Shown: piece by piece, positions 11,274 to 23,607 of the stretch | Layout of the letters: the number at the start of each line of letters is the position of its first letter | Numbering within the stretch: position 1 is the stretch's first letter | NCBI RefSeq assembly: GCF_000224145.3 | Contig: NC_020169.2 | Coordinates: 2,968,095-3,032,094 of the forward strand | Length of the DNA: 64,000 bases | Origin: Ciona intestinalis | Taxonomy: Eukaryota; Chordata; Ascidiacea; Phlebobranchia; Cionidae | Direction: 5' to 3' | Made by a program: the position numbers and the translations under genes | The notes under the pieces: generated by a model | Told to the model about the DNA's origin: nothing | Databases searched by the model: none | The model's input: only the letters and a program-made list of their open reading frames with translations

Positions 11274-14200
11274 TCACTGCGCCTGTATGGCGGCAATTCG
11301 AATGCTGTTTCCGAGAAGTACGTTTGCGCTCGGCAGTGATGTAATCTGTGATGACGTACACGAGGATGACGTGCTCTGCAGCCACGATGTTACAATGTTT
11401 GTATATTTGGAAGTGTTAGGAAGAGCGTTGCAGGTATCAAGGGAGCTGGGGGAAGTTTGCGGGATTTCGGTCGTTTCATTCCCGCCTTGGAAGGTTTGCT
11501 CACCCGAGACGACGACAGCAATGGAATCGCTGTCAATTGGTGATGCGCATACCGTGTCGTCTGCGTATAAATAGTGCATGTTACCGCCTAGTCATAAATA
11601 GATAGAATAGCAATAATGACGTGCGGAGTTGCAACTTAAGTTAAAGGGCAAGTTCCAAATTTGGAATTAGCAAGGACATTTCTAAAAAATCAGCATGAAC
11701 AGTTTTATAAAATTACACTGTACATACTTGACGTGTCGGCATGTTCACTCTTCACAACATTTGTTGGCGTTTGCTTAATTTTACCCGAGAGTTGCCAGCC
11801 ATGTGAATTCGGACCAAACTTGTAAACAAGTCTTCTTCCGTCAACTCGTTCCAGTATACCACGGTTGTAGTAATACCTAAAGAACAACAACATCACTTTC
11901 ATAACGCGAAATCGGCAGTTTCGGTGGTTAAAATAGAATAGGTGAATAGGCCAGACTGCAGTTTGCTAAGCAGCGATTTTTCGCTATTCTTTTGTTGCAT
12001 TCGAAACACCAAATGACTCAAAGGCCCACCGTGACAACCTTTAGGAATCGCATCCTGACTCGGATCTCGAGAAAATATTTTTGTATTATTGAGAGAAAGG
12101 CTAACTCGCCGCCTCAATCACGAGTTTTGCAAAAATCTTAATTCTTTCTTTTAAGGATTGTCGATATATGCGTGATATGTAAAGTTGCGAAATATAATTT
12201 TTGACCAACGTTTGCGAACCTAAGCCCATGGATTTAGGCCACGTTTTTTATTGCTGGTTGCTGCCTTTTTTAGGGCATAGCTACCCAATAATGTAACTGA
12301 CCAACTCGTGCACAAATCTCAGGTCTCTAGAACTCGCTATAAGCCATCGACCATATATTGAATGGAATATTATATTTAAATCACTAAAACATTGTAAGAG
12401 CAACTTTCTTGTGGTCGTTGGGCCGGATAAAAATAAACCTAGTTTTACAATGCTGGTAGTTCGTGGTAAGAAAGTTGCTAATTTGCAATATTTTTGAAAT
12501 GTGTTCATGCTAAACCAACCTCATTGCTCGGCTTAATTTTTCATAAGTCATTTTCGGATTTCGTTTCCTTTCTCCCCACATCGATGCCACCACATCACTC
12601 TGCATGAATCTAAACACTCCGGATTGGCGGTCCTCCCATTTTATCAGTGATGGGCTGTGTTCGGGGTCGAGTAGAATGTCCCGAATAAATTCCCACAAGT
12701 GCACGTTCTTGCCTGCTAAGTCAAACAAAAATTTACAATTGGGAAATACAAATAAATAGATATAAAAAAAACGTTTGTGCAACACTGATTTTTTAGAACA
12801 AATAATTTTATAGTTAATATTTTTGTTGGATAAAAACTTAGGGGAGAAAGGCAGTGAAATGCGTTTGCAGTCAGAATACATGATACTTTACTGAGGAAAC
12901 ACCTTTATAGCTGGTGATTAACGAACGTGGTGAATCATTTTAAAAACAATCATTTAAAGAACATATATAGCTTAGTGGTTGGTGAATCAATGGTTAAAAT
13001 AAAACATTTTCTAATTTGCATATTAACTTGTTAAGTATGACTGGTCTACGAAAAAAGAACAGAACGAGAATTTATTTCCGTGTTTGTTTAAAGTAACGGC
13101 AGAAAATACAATTCATTTCGTAATTAATGGGAACTTAAGAAAGCACTTGTAAAGTTTGTTTTTTTACGAAAGGAATGCATTCTTTGAAAATGCTCCGCAA
13201 TTAACTGGATGTAATTGTAAAAACGCTGTTTCAGTGTTAACAGTTCAATATTGCGCATTATACGCATGTTTGAGTCATGCCAGTTTCGGTGTCTTGCGAC
13301 TGAAACTGCTTCGTCTGCACGCTAAGGCACGTCTTGCGTGAGTTGCTTGTGGGAAATACAAAAAGCTTAAGGACAAATCGCTAACGGCACCTTATTCGTG
13401 ATAAGACACATTACCCCTGGCCATAAACGGAACTTAAGGTATACAGCAGGTTGGGGGAAGAAGGGACACCCTTTTATTCTATTTTCTCGTCACATTTGGT
13501 AGTAAACAAAGAACATTATAAAATCATATCCTCAGCACGACTCCCATGGACCGTTGTTAATTGTTTAAAACACGATCTGGATATTTGGATACTATGTGTG
13601 CCTCTAACCCCAGCCTATTATTACTTAAAAATAAAATTTGTGTTGAAAGTGAAAAAGTCGGTAATTTATCACACCAAGTCAGGAACTATTTGTTTATATA
13701 TTAAAACTCACCCGATATTCTTTTTGCTTTCACCAATCTGTCATCCGAAACGTCGGATGTAATCTTCCGTTTACGCTCGGTACTTGTTTCTTTCTTTATC
13801 TTCCGAGAAGTCCGGAAGACAATGTTACTTCTATGGTTGGAAATGTGTGGTTCGGTGGTTGCAGTCCAGCGACCTGCTTCGTCTGGATATAGTTTTCTTA
13901 GCACGATTGGACCTGCGTCAATTTGGCCAAAATTATCACAGAATTGGTATGTTTTGCATGTCTGGATGGTCTGTTGTTCATTTCGACAAGAGTCCTGTCC
14001 GCCTATAGGTTCATTGGTAAAAGCAGCTTGATCGTCCAGGTTGATAAAATGTGATTCTTGATCTAAAATAAAATAATACACAGCTGAACCATTTGAACAT
14101 AAAATATATAGCTAAACATAGAGAAAAATATCAAGGGAAAAATTAACTACATATTACCTGTATCCGTTGAGTACGTGCTGCTTGAGTAACTGGGTGTTGG

Positions 14201-17200
14201 CGAGTTGAAAAAAATCTGCAAAGTGAAACATGATGTCAGATTACTGAACATATTAAAGCGAAGTAAACGTTAATATCTCACCTCATGGTCAATATTTGTT
14301 GGGCTACCGATTTCACTGGGATGTGCGTCTCTTTGGACGCTGTAGTTGTTCCAGTGAGAATCCAAGTCAAACGATGTGTTTTGTTGATAGGTTTTCATAG
14401 GGGTCGAGCTGGGACTATGGATACCACTGTCGGTGTCCGAGAGCGTTGCTTGGGAACCAGACGTGACGTAACTGGCAGGAATTGACTTTGGTGACGTAAG
14501 AAATACGTCGACTTGTGGTGACGTCATTTGTTGGTGCGATACGTGGCAATTTTGATCAGGCATTGTTTGCATTGAGCTTACAAAAACTTCGTCCGGGTTA
14601 CAGAAATCAAAACCTCTTAGTTCGTTTCGTGACTCGCTTGCTGCGTGGTCAAATTCTCTGTTGACTGCGACCGCTTGGTTGGAGTTGGTTACGTCGTAGT
14701 CGGATGCGAAGAACGAAAGTGAATTGCTTAGCATGGTATCAGTAACATCATGCATGTCCATCAGTTTGGAGTTTTCTCCGAACAAATCTGATGGAAGACA
14801 AAGTTATTTGAACAATGAACGTAAATATCAAACTTTGTTGATGCAACGTCGCAAAAATATTGACACGACATCACAACGAACTATGGTAAGCGACAAGAAA
14901 AATATGAATGCCCTCTCTGAATACGTAGCTCGCGCATAATTTTAGACGAAACGGAACGTGGGAGGGTTCTTATTAAAGCGCATTGTTCTTATGTCGCACC
15001 GCACGATCCTTTAGTTTTTGCATTTATTTTTGATTTTCTAAGAACTAATAGACGTATAGACCAATTTGGGCCGTGCAATTTGATGCGAAAATGAATTCTT
15101 ATTTTTAATTTTACTGGGAACTGATAGACGTATAAATAGAGCACTTAAGACAGTGCAATTTGATGCGAAAATGGCTCATTTCCCCCAAGTAATTATCACT
15201 GCAACTTATAAGTTGATTACCTTCGAAAATCCTGTACGTTCCTATCTCCGGTGCTTCACTGCAGCTCTGCGTGCTTGGAATGTATCCAGCACCTTGTCTA
15301 TTGTATTGCTGGTGCGATTCAATGTAATCGGCCATTTTGTCAGTTACCTGTAATACAAGTTAAAGTTTATTACATGCTGGTAAACAGAAATACAAATAAA
15401 ATTTGACTAACAAAAAACTGTTATCATAATTTTACCTCTTTTTCTTGAAAATCCGTTTCGTCGGCACTTTTTAACCTACACTCTGTAGAAATAAAAGAGA
15501 AAGATAAGTTTTACTTGCTGCAAAGCCAGTCGTAGTCGGAATCTTTTAAAAATAGCAGACATACAAATTTAAACAACTGCGTTCCGAACGCTACTCTTAG
15601 TAATAGCACGGTTTAACATCGCACGCAAGGCGACCTTTAATTTTGTTATAAAAAAAGGTTAATTTCCTTTTTGTGTCACATTTTGTATAAACTCACATAT
15701 TTACGTTTTAGGAAAACAAACCTAAACCCGTATTTAGTCGCTTGTAACCCTAAATCTGAATTCCACTGACCTCATGAATACGAATAACAGAACGAAAATC
15801 AATAAACGAAACTACATAACACGAGGTCCATGCAGTATCTATCAGCGAGTAGCTACCGAGGCCCCTCTGCATTAATAACTGCACATCCTATACGCCCACC
15901 TCTGCCAGCCGCGACCAGGCCCACTTGCTACCGTGTTCCGGTAATAACAATAAACCTGTAGATGCGTCGCGCCTGTCCGAGTGCTCTGCGGGTGCTTGCT
16001 GCATTTAGTTAACGGTGCCTAATAATTCAGAAATAAATGTTATATCTGATTAATTTTTGATTGCAAAGTGGAGCTTGCTAGGCTCGAGCACGAAGTATGT
16101 AGGTTCAGTGTTATATGCGCATACTCGTTTGTACTTTACACAGAAAACGTCGAACGAAAATCCGCTGTAACGTTTACCAACGGGCTAAGTGACTTCCACG
16201 CTCTGAGACTGCCTGGCATTAAATTCACTCGATAGTCTAAACAATAGCGCTTGTTACAGTATATCGCTTGGTCTTGGTGCTTATTGAAAGAAACGAAAAA
16301 ATCCAGGGGACAATCGCAAAGATCCTCGCGTCGCATGGACAAGGAGTAAATGCGATGCAGCCCCGATTCAAGGTATATGATGCTTTGTTGACCAGCGCTG
16401 ACTCACACATCCTGAGCGAAATTCTCGCGCATGCGCACACGCGTTAGTCAGATGCCTGCGCTTTCGCTCTCCTGTCCTGTGTTAGTGTGACGTAACAAAC
16501 ACCGATTAAGTGACGTAAACCGATGCTGTCAAACGGTGGAAGCGACACGTAGACAGATTGACAGGATAAAACCGGGCACGTGGGTAATATCATGCATTTT
16601 TGACAACTTAAAAAACTAATGGTAAGTACATACAATTTCTGCTTTTGCTAAGGATCTGTAAGTATTTGGTTTATCCAACAACACATCTATATACCGGGGC
16701 CCTCACGATCTATACTCTATAGAATCGAAAACTGAGCGGTAAGACGATGCCCAAGGAACCTTCCAATTTATGCCAAAGGAGCGCTATACATTGTGCGACG
16801 GCTGCACTGTCTCTTTTACAATGGGAGACCTCGATCACGAAAAAGGTTTACAATATGATCCAGTGGGGGAAAATTCCGCCAGATTTCCTATATACATGCC
16901 TTGCATGCACGCGCATAGGCCAGGAAACTACCCTTCGCGTAGAACTAATAATGCCTATGGAGCGCAAGGCGAGTCATTTTCAAATTCGAGCAACAGCATT
17001 TAATAATGATTTAAACCACAAATAATGCCAAACTAAAAAACACGATTTTGTAGTTTTTCTGCTTAAAGTTATAAAACCGAATCTTATCGCACGATGTTTA
17101 CTTTCGCTTGCCCTGAGAAAGCGAAAGCATGTTGCAATAGATCAGTGACGCACATAAACAATGCATAGGAGGCTATAAAGATAAAACGTGGTTGGCGTGA

Positions 17201-19737
17201 TTGTCATTGCTTTAAACTTATACAGTGAATCACTTGATGAAATATATTGCTTAAACTACGCACGTGTGACCTCGTTATACAGGTCAGCCAATTTGAATCT
17301 GATGGCAAATAATTAAGATGATCTTTGTATTATGCTACACTATACTCATATTAATCTGTGAAATTATACCATACGCGTATATCTGTATGCGAATGCAAAA
17401 GGCGTATTTACCGGTCTACCAATATACTCTGTACCTGCGTAGTCGATTATCTATCGTTTATAACGATACGTAGTAATTTTTTAATTTATAAAGACGTTGG
17501 ATAAAAAAGAAACAAATGGAGAACAACAACTTACCGTCTTCCGCCATATTTCCTCCCAATTCTTTACTGCCGGGATGCGTTACGTCATCAGTAAGTGCAT
17601 GAGGCGTGCCAAGGGTCGTTTCGGCTGTTGTACGTCGGCACCTAAACAGCCCGGCACGCAGCAAAGGCGAATCGTCCGTGCCGTGACTCTGCGTGCGACT
17701 TTCTGATGCAATCACCGGTGCTTGCTTGTTTACGTCAGAAACGAGGGTCGTTGACGGCCTTAGGTATTCCCCATCAAGCGTAATATCGTCCACTCGTAAA
17801 AACGTGTCGGAAATTTCGCTTTGGTCGGAAGTGACGTCACTTTCCGACCTCGTTTGACAAGGCTTTAATTGTGATGTCAACACAACAGATTCTGCATTCT
17901 CATCGTGCTCAGTAAAGTTGGAAAGGAACGGATCATGTTTGTTGTCTTCGTCGCCCAGAAGAAGTTTCTCACTTTCAGACTGCACGGATGACCGAACGGT
18001 CTCCTCCGCAGCCAGGTCTCGATTTGCAAGATCCACCCACGCTTGTGAAAGCGGCACGGCATACCCCGGGAACTTAGGAGTTCGTGCCTGACCAAGTTTC
18101 ATCGGATCCAAGGCACGCTTTGGAACAGTTCTTCTACGTCTAGGTGTAGTCGCAGCTTTTGGTTTTGGAGCGTGGTTAAAATTAGTATGATGCCACTTAA
18201 GCCCTCGCCACGTTGTTTTACCTAAGCCGGCCATCGGGGGCTTTAACACGGAGTCACTTTTAACCGAGGTGGTTTGAGCCGGAGGGTTGCTTACGCCTCC
18301 AGACCGCCCACTGGCGGTTGAAGTTGTTCGGTTTGTTTTAAGCACGGCGAGCCCTGAGTCATCGGTTTTTAACCTGATGTTGAAACTTTTAAGAATCTGC
18401 GCGAACTCTGACGACGAAAGCGTAGCCAAGTTGCCGGGAAGCGTTGGATTCGTTGTCGTAGATGACGTAACGGTAACACGTTGTGAATTGGTTGTTGTTT
18501 TGTTTGAGGTAGACATGCTTGGCAACGTTTCGAAGCGAACGGTCGTGGTTCCCGTATTCGGGGATTTTTCCGTTACGACATCAACAGCGCTTAACGCGTG
18601 CTGTTCTAGATCACGTGATTGAAATTTGGAGCTAGGTAAATTTCCTTTTCTGTGAAACAGTAAGACGGTAAACATTAGGAGTAAATATATTCAAATAATT
18701 CTGTCAATTATCAACCAACAACATATACGACCAAACAAAAGCTTTTGCTAAATGTACGACATATAATATTATTTATAATAGTACTGTGGGGTAAGATGTG
18801 ATACCGTTAGCACCTAAAACCCATATTTCCTGATTGTATTTTAAACAATTAACAACCATCTCTGTTACGGTTATGTAATTCTGTAAACATGCTTTGTTCG
18901 CTGCCAATGTCCATCTTACCCCATTATACCAAACAATATATATTATTTTATAAAATATAACCACGAATGCCCTTTATGTGTAAACAAAAAAACCTGCAAT
19001 TATTATAGCAATTTAACTGCCGCTTTTAAAGTTATACATGTAATAGCGAAACCTCGCAGTAGATGCCTAGAGAAGTAAAATCAAATGCGCTTGAATACCG
19101 GTCTGAATAAATTGTGCTGTCTCTCATTTCGAATATCAATACCTTTGGGAATAGAGGAGCCTAATTTGACGATAGGAGTGAAATTATTTCCATTGAATAT
19201 TGTGGGAGCGAAACGTGTTCTGTGCTTATGAAAGCCCATTGTAGTGTATTCTACTGGTATAGGATATGAAATCATATGTGATCTGGTTCGACTTAGTCAC
19301 TATACAAACAACCAACGCATCTGTACATGTTCTACCTTCTACCCACAAAGTATAAAGTCTACCCATCTAAATGGGAATTTAAACCTGATTTTTGTGGCAT
19401 TTGTGCAATTTTTAAAATATTACCGTTCCGTTTTACCAGGAAAACGCGGTCGGCGGTTGGGAATTCCCCCAATTCGGTACCACAAAGCGCGTAAAAACCC
19501 CAGACTCGGCGTTTCATAAATAATTCAAGACCCCGTCAATCGAGTCTGAGTTGGAGCGCGTGGCATAAAGTAAAGACCATAAGTCACTAACCTAAGGTGT
19601 CTCACTAGGGCGGATCGTTGGATCGATAGGGGTCGAGTCATTTGCCTCTTCTTCGTATCACCACTGTATACAACACTAGCAGGACACTTCTGATTGATGA
19701 CATAGTCATGGTCAAAGTGCGCGATGACGTCATCCAT
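11274..19737 (-). CDS. ETS transcription factor, ESE (ELF3/EHF/ELF5) subfamily, extended form
   Basis: DNA-binding regulator acting in the nucleus. Exons in transcript order: 19737-19592, 18649-17535, 15482-15436, 15347-15221, 14787-14282, 14215-14158, 14062-13712, 12715-12520, 11876-11728, 11560-11274. All phases agree and the total is 2982 bases (993 residues). The ETS domain spans the two exons 12715-12520 and 11876-11728: [39 protein letters not shown] and [13 protein letters not shown]. It is closest to human EHF/ELF3. A basic stretch ([18 protein letters not shown]) precedes it; another basic run ([10 protein letters not shown]) is in the 1.1-kb exon. No Pointed domain was found, although vertebrate ESE proteins have one. 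The first exon is the least certain. Shorter forms could start at MAED (about 17547) or MADY (about 15335). The ETS exons are near certain; the N-terminal chain is inferred from phase. Confidence 0.8.
13440..13612 (+). repeat. Inverted-repeat MITE, copy 1 (3' end decayed)
   Basis: Carries the family 5' end (gttgggggaagaagggacac) and the internal 'ttggtagtaaacaaagaaca' and 'aaacacgat.tggatatttgga' blocks. The right end is not recognisable. Lies in the ETS-gene intron 12716-13711. Confidence 0.75.
15043..15175. repeat. Direct repeat of about 55 bases, two copies
   Basis: The pattern 'aact.atagacgtata', then 'gtgcaatttgatgcgaaaatg', occurs at about 15043-15095 and 15118-15173, in the ETS-gene intron just beyond the exon 15347-15221. 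Confidence 0.7.
16747..17025 (+). other. Two overlapping small ORFs inside an ETS-gene intron
   Basis: Frames starting at 16747 (92 codons) and 16770 (77 codons) overlap on the strand opposite the ETS gene. The second contains '[10 protein letters not shown]' and '[14 protein letters not shown]'. Neither matches a family I recognise. They could be chance, or part of an exon of an antisense transcript. Confidence 0.2.
18779..18935 (-). repeat. Inverted-repeat MITE, copy 2 (diverged, reversed)
   Basis: Ends 'gtggggtaagatgtgatacc' and 'ccatcttaccccatta'. The interior matches the reverse of the family block 'ttgtttaaaa.acgatcaggatatttgg'. Lies in the intron between the first two ETS-gene exons. 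Confidence 0.65.
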
Positions 19738-20117
19738 GACGTCACAGAGGACAGTGTCGGTCACACACGGGTATTCACCTGATGGTTATTGTACATGCAC
19801 CTACACATGGTCAATAGGTTATCATCTAATCAACTAAATATCTGTGGAAATACAGTTTTAACGAGGATAAAGGAATCGCTAAGGGTAAAACAAAAGGCCG
19901 ACTGACACTGCCAGTAACAAATATCCTGATCATTTGTTTGTAATAATAAATATTATTTACTAAAGTACGTATTTCCTTCTGAGTCAGGATGTATTCTAGA
20001 TCAAAACTTCCTGAAAAACAACCGCATCCTTTACTCATTGTACCGCGATCTGTCTGGGTAGTAAAACACTTTTTTGGTGTTTCACGCCTGCAGTGAGATT
20101 TTGGTAGGTAACTAACT

Positions 20118-20669
20118 TTACGAGTTTACGTTATATACGAAGCACTTAGGTCTGTCTAAATCAATCATAGCGTCATGAAGCGATAACTGTGGTGTCTCAG
20201 TTCTAACTCTAACCGCAAAAGTTGGCAAACCATCTGAAACACAGTACAGCTGAATACACAGCCTGTAGCAAGAGTAATCAAGCATGTAATTCTCGTTTGT
20301 TTCACTGCCATAGTCTAGTACAATCCTATAAGTATAACCATTGCTCGTAATCCTGTAATGTCCAAGTCGATCTAGTAGCTTAAATCCAATACGGAATGCA
20401 GAAATTTCACTCAAGCCAGACGCAAAGCCAACGTCATCGCTGTTTGAAACACTACACGTGATTGCAACCGGCAATTGAAGCCGAGCCACAATCGGTTTGC
20501 GCCAGTTCCTAGTTGTGACGAACTGTGACTCAACGCTCTGCTTTCCCCCCACACAATGCTCAGTGCAGTTTAATATTGAGACTCGCACTTTAACGACTAA
20601 CAACGATAACATTTCACAGAATCTAAGCATGTCCTGAAGAGCGATAAATGACATCATTACGACTAGCAT
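20118..20669 (-). CDS. Unrecognised 183-residue open frame
   Basis: One ATG-initiated frame with a hydrophobic start (MLVVMMSFIALQ, a possible signal or anchor) and several cysteines (LNCTEHCVGG, LDYSCYRLCIQLYCVS). I do not recognise the family. It lies 380 bases upstream of the first ETS-gene exon on the same strand. No phase-compatible strong donor links it to that exon, so I treat it as separate. A TATA-like element and a CRE lie about 250-290 bases before its start. Length is above chance expectation for this base composition but not decisive. Confidence 0.35.
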   Translation of the reverse strand: MLVVMMSFIALQDMLRFCEMLSLLVVKVRVSILNCTEHCVGGKQSVESQFVTTRNWRKPIVARLQLPVAITCSVSNSDDVGFASGLSEISAFRIGFKLLDRLGHYRITSNGYTYRIVLDYGSETNENYMLDYSCYRLCIQLYCVSDGLPTFAVRVRTETPQLSLHDAMIDLDRPKCFVYNVNS

Positions 20670-20913
20670 GTTATCAAAGGAAACTGATGCACGAAGCCGG
20701 ATGTGCTGCTACCACTGATTAATCTACGCAGCTACATTGCTTACCTAATAACACTCAAGCCACTAAAACGAAAACACCACTGAGAAGCCTAAAGAAATGT
20801 CAAACTATTGTTGTTGCGACCATTTACACTGCCATAAAACGATCGTTGCGTAAACTGTAAGATCTAAACAGCTTCAGGCACCTAACGCTCGAACCACCAT
20901 TTGCACGTTCGTA

Positions 20914-20957
20914 TGACGTCATTTTCCCACGTCTCCGGTCTGTCGACCTGCATGTTA
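20914..20957 (-). promoter_or_regulatory. Candidate minus-strand promoter: TATA-like element and CRE
   Basis: Read on the minus strand, TTAAATATATAAC lies at about 20949-20961, followed about 30 bases later by TGACGTCA at 20914-20921. This sits upstream of the 183-residue frame and the ETS gene. A transcription start between them is inference. Confidence 0.3.
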
Positions 20958-21029
20958 TATATTTAAGCGAAACAGCGGCAGTCAGCGCATGCCCAAATTC
21001 GGAGCGTGGCTCGCTTTCAGCGCTCACTT

Positions 21030-23370
21030 CAGCATAATAGCGCTGTACATTTACTCATAACAGAAAACCTGCTACAAGCTGCTTAATGCGTGTAATGCGC
21101 ATATCTCTCGATCCAAAAAACTGCATTGACTGAACTAATTCGTGGTAAACTATTCTACGAACCAAATTTAAAGAAAATACACGAATAGACGCGTATTAGA
21201 CCTGTATTTCACTAATTAAACCCATAATGTATAACGGCTACCGGAAAACAGAGAGACGTTACGTCATAAGTAAGTCACATACTTGAGAAAAGGAAGCCTA
21301 TCATTAAACCGGCATCGTTCGGTCACTGAGCCAAGACCGATTCTCCCAATTTACAAGCATCTATAAAACTGTAAGTATGATTTATAGTTATTAGGCTTAA
21401 GTCAGCTACGCTGCGCGAAAATCTAATAGTTCTCATATTTTGGTACCACTTTATCAACACTCTCGACTTTAAACCTTTAATGTGAAATTTGAATCAAGAA
21501 ATATTAAAGCCAACTACATAAGTAGCACCGACAGATATTGAACAAGTGGCTGGCAGCTTTATAGAAAGAACGTTGTGAGGCAAACCGGCATTACGCGGCC
21601 GCCCGGCTTCCGGTATTTGCAGCTACGTTCACAGGTCCCTTGTTTACTTTACTCTATTTCAGCTTCTCATTTAAATCGCCTTGAATCGACACTCTGTTGC
21701 TTTTCAATAAATGCAACGCTCCATTGAGCCATAAGCGCTCATCGGGTGACCGTGACGTAAGTAAATTCTCCTGTGGCATAGTCGTGCCGAAGCGCAAATA
21801 CCGCGAGCACTACTCGACTTGGACAAACTCAAAAAACCGCTGTGTTTTTTACCGGTTTGCTAAAGGCGTAGCTAACTCATCAAACACGATGAGACAGATA
21901 CGCATCAAAACTTCAAGCCTATTTAAACCTGATAACTATCTCTGTTTGAAACTTACTTTGTAGCAATTGTGTCCAGCTGTAATCACACATAAACAGTTGC
22001 ATCAAATAATTTACAAAATTGGTCGGTCAAACATTAAGTCTTCTTACCATAGACAGTATACTTCCTATAGTGTTCGTTTTTATTCCGGGAAATGCGTAAT
22101 CGCTCAGGATACACCTATAGCCATTGTGTTCCATACTGCTGCTATCCGTTCACTAACCAGCTGATCCACACTCTTCACTGTTACTTATATTTAAAAGCAG
22201 TTCTGCTCAGTTTGTATACCAGCACGGTGCGTCATACTATTAGGTCACAATACGCCTCTTTAAAGGAATTTTGTTATAAAGATGCTAACCAATACATTGT
22301 CTAGTAATATACTTCTTTCACTTTTACTCTGCGTAACTAGATATACTGTAAATTCAAACGATTCATTTTCGTCCAATCGTATAGTTGAACTGAACTATTA
22401 TGGCTATATACAAAATATCCAATGAGGAACTTAACTGCCACCCCAATTCTAACACCTTCCAGCGACGAAGTCCAGCACCCAGTAATAACTAATCTATGTC
22501 CTAAATCTTACCGAGTGTAACGCTTTCACACTGTCACAAACTACATTTACAACTGTAGGCTATGCGCCATAGCAGTTCACTTCAATGTTTGCGATGCAAA
22601 TACATGAAGCGTTTCGGCGTAAGCGAGAGCTACTACTGCTGGCACAACTCTCGTTTTGAACAAGAGCAAGCCAGGACAACGCAACACTCCAGTAATCTTG
22701 AGATTAGTCTTAATAAACAGGTACAGTCTTGGCCCCGGGGTTCGCATGAACCAGGTACATATTATCATTAGCCGCTTGCTGTCCGTTATCACCAAACCAC
22801 CTAGCAGACATTTACATCATTCTGAACGCCAGGTTTGATTACGCAACCGACTAATCGCTTTTCAAATAACAAAATGAAACTTGTTTTCCGGTTTCCTCGT
22901 TAAGCTACTAAATAAAGACACGTTTCGATTCACAAAACTACGCATAAGTAATTATCCATATCTGAAACGTTTATTGTAAAACTTGCAATCCTGCTAATTC
23001 ATATGAACATGCATAAATTCTTAACCAGAGATTGAGCATTTGCAACACCTACAGTATAAACAGCTCTATCCGCTGTGGGCCTACACGTTATAATTATATC
23101 ATTTGTACTATTATAGAAGTGGTGTTTCAGACTGAACCTGTTGATTTACATAAAGGTGCAAGTCCTGCTTTGTTATGTAGTGTATACAAAACATGCATGG
23201 AACATAATGGGAAACTGTAAAGCACAAAAACAATCATTTGAAACATCTCCCAGAAAATCAAATCACCATCAAAACTCTTGGAGAAAGGTCATACCCTAAA
23301 AACAAGCAGTAATAATTAATTCTTCAGTATTAATGTGTACATAACATTATTACACCTAAAATAATGGTCG
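21030..23370. other. Gene-free stretch
   Basis: About 2.3 kb with only short scattered open frames, none with splice signals or a recognisable motif. Two CRE-type sites occur at 21259 and 21753. Otherwise I see nothing. Confidence 0.5.
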
Positions 23371-23600
23371 ATTGGACCAGTGAATTTGACACAGGGATAG
23401 AACACAAGACACAACTGCAATTGCTCCCTACCAGTTGTCCTTGAGTTGTCAGCCACACATTAAAAAATAGAAAAATGCTAAAAAAAACTACTTACTAAGT
23501 TGCGTACGTGGTAACCTGTGAGCGGGCACGTTGCATATTAAACAGAAAACCTGTGTTATAACGCCTGTAATTGACCAATCACACAAGTATGTGTAAAATT
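23371..23600 (+). repeat. SINE copy downstream of DRG1
   Basis: Matches the family body and tail ('ttgagttgtcagccacacat', 'gagcgggcacg', 'taaacagaaaacctgtgttataacg'). The head is missing or very diverged. Confidence 0.6.
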
Positions 23601-23607
23601 AATTTAA

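Larger units (their letters stand above)
14464..21760. promoter_or_regulatory. Cluster of CRE/ATF-type sites (TGACGTCA / TGACGTAA)
   Basis: Fourteen 8-base matches to TGACGT(C/A)A on either strand, starting at 14464, 14492, 14519, 16488, 16511, 17580, 17730, 17832, 18463, 19725, 19737, 20914, 21259 and 21753. Some are in coding exons, others in introns or upstream. These are consensus sites for CREB/ATF-class bZIP factors. Binding is not shown. Equal base frequencies would predict fewer than one such site over this length. Confidence 0.55.

Noticed and set aside
11176-11574. Plus-strand frame of 132 codons
   Set aside because: Antisense shadow of the last ETS-gene exon, which has matching splice signals on the minus strand.
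18287-18622. Plus-strand frame of 111 codons
   Set aside because: Antisense shadow of the 1.1-kb ETS-gene exon.
19826-20038. Minus-strand frame starting MSKGCGCFSGSF as an extra ETS-gene exon
   Set aside because: No suitable donor in phase with the next exon.
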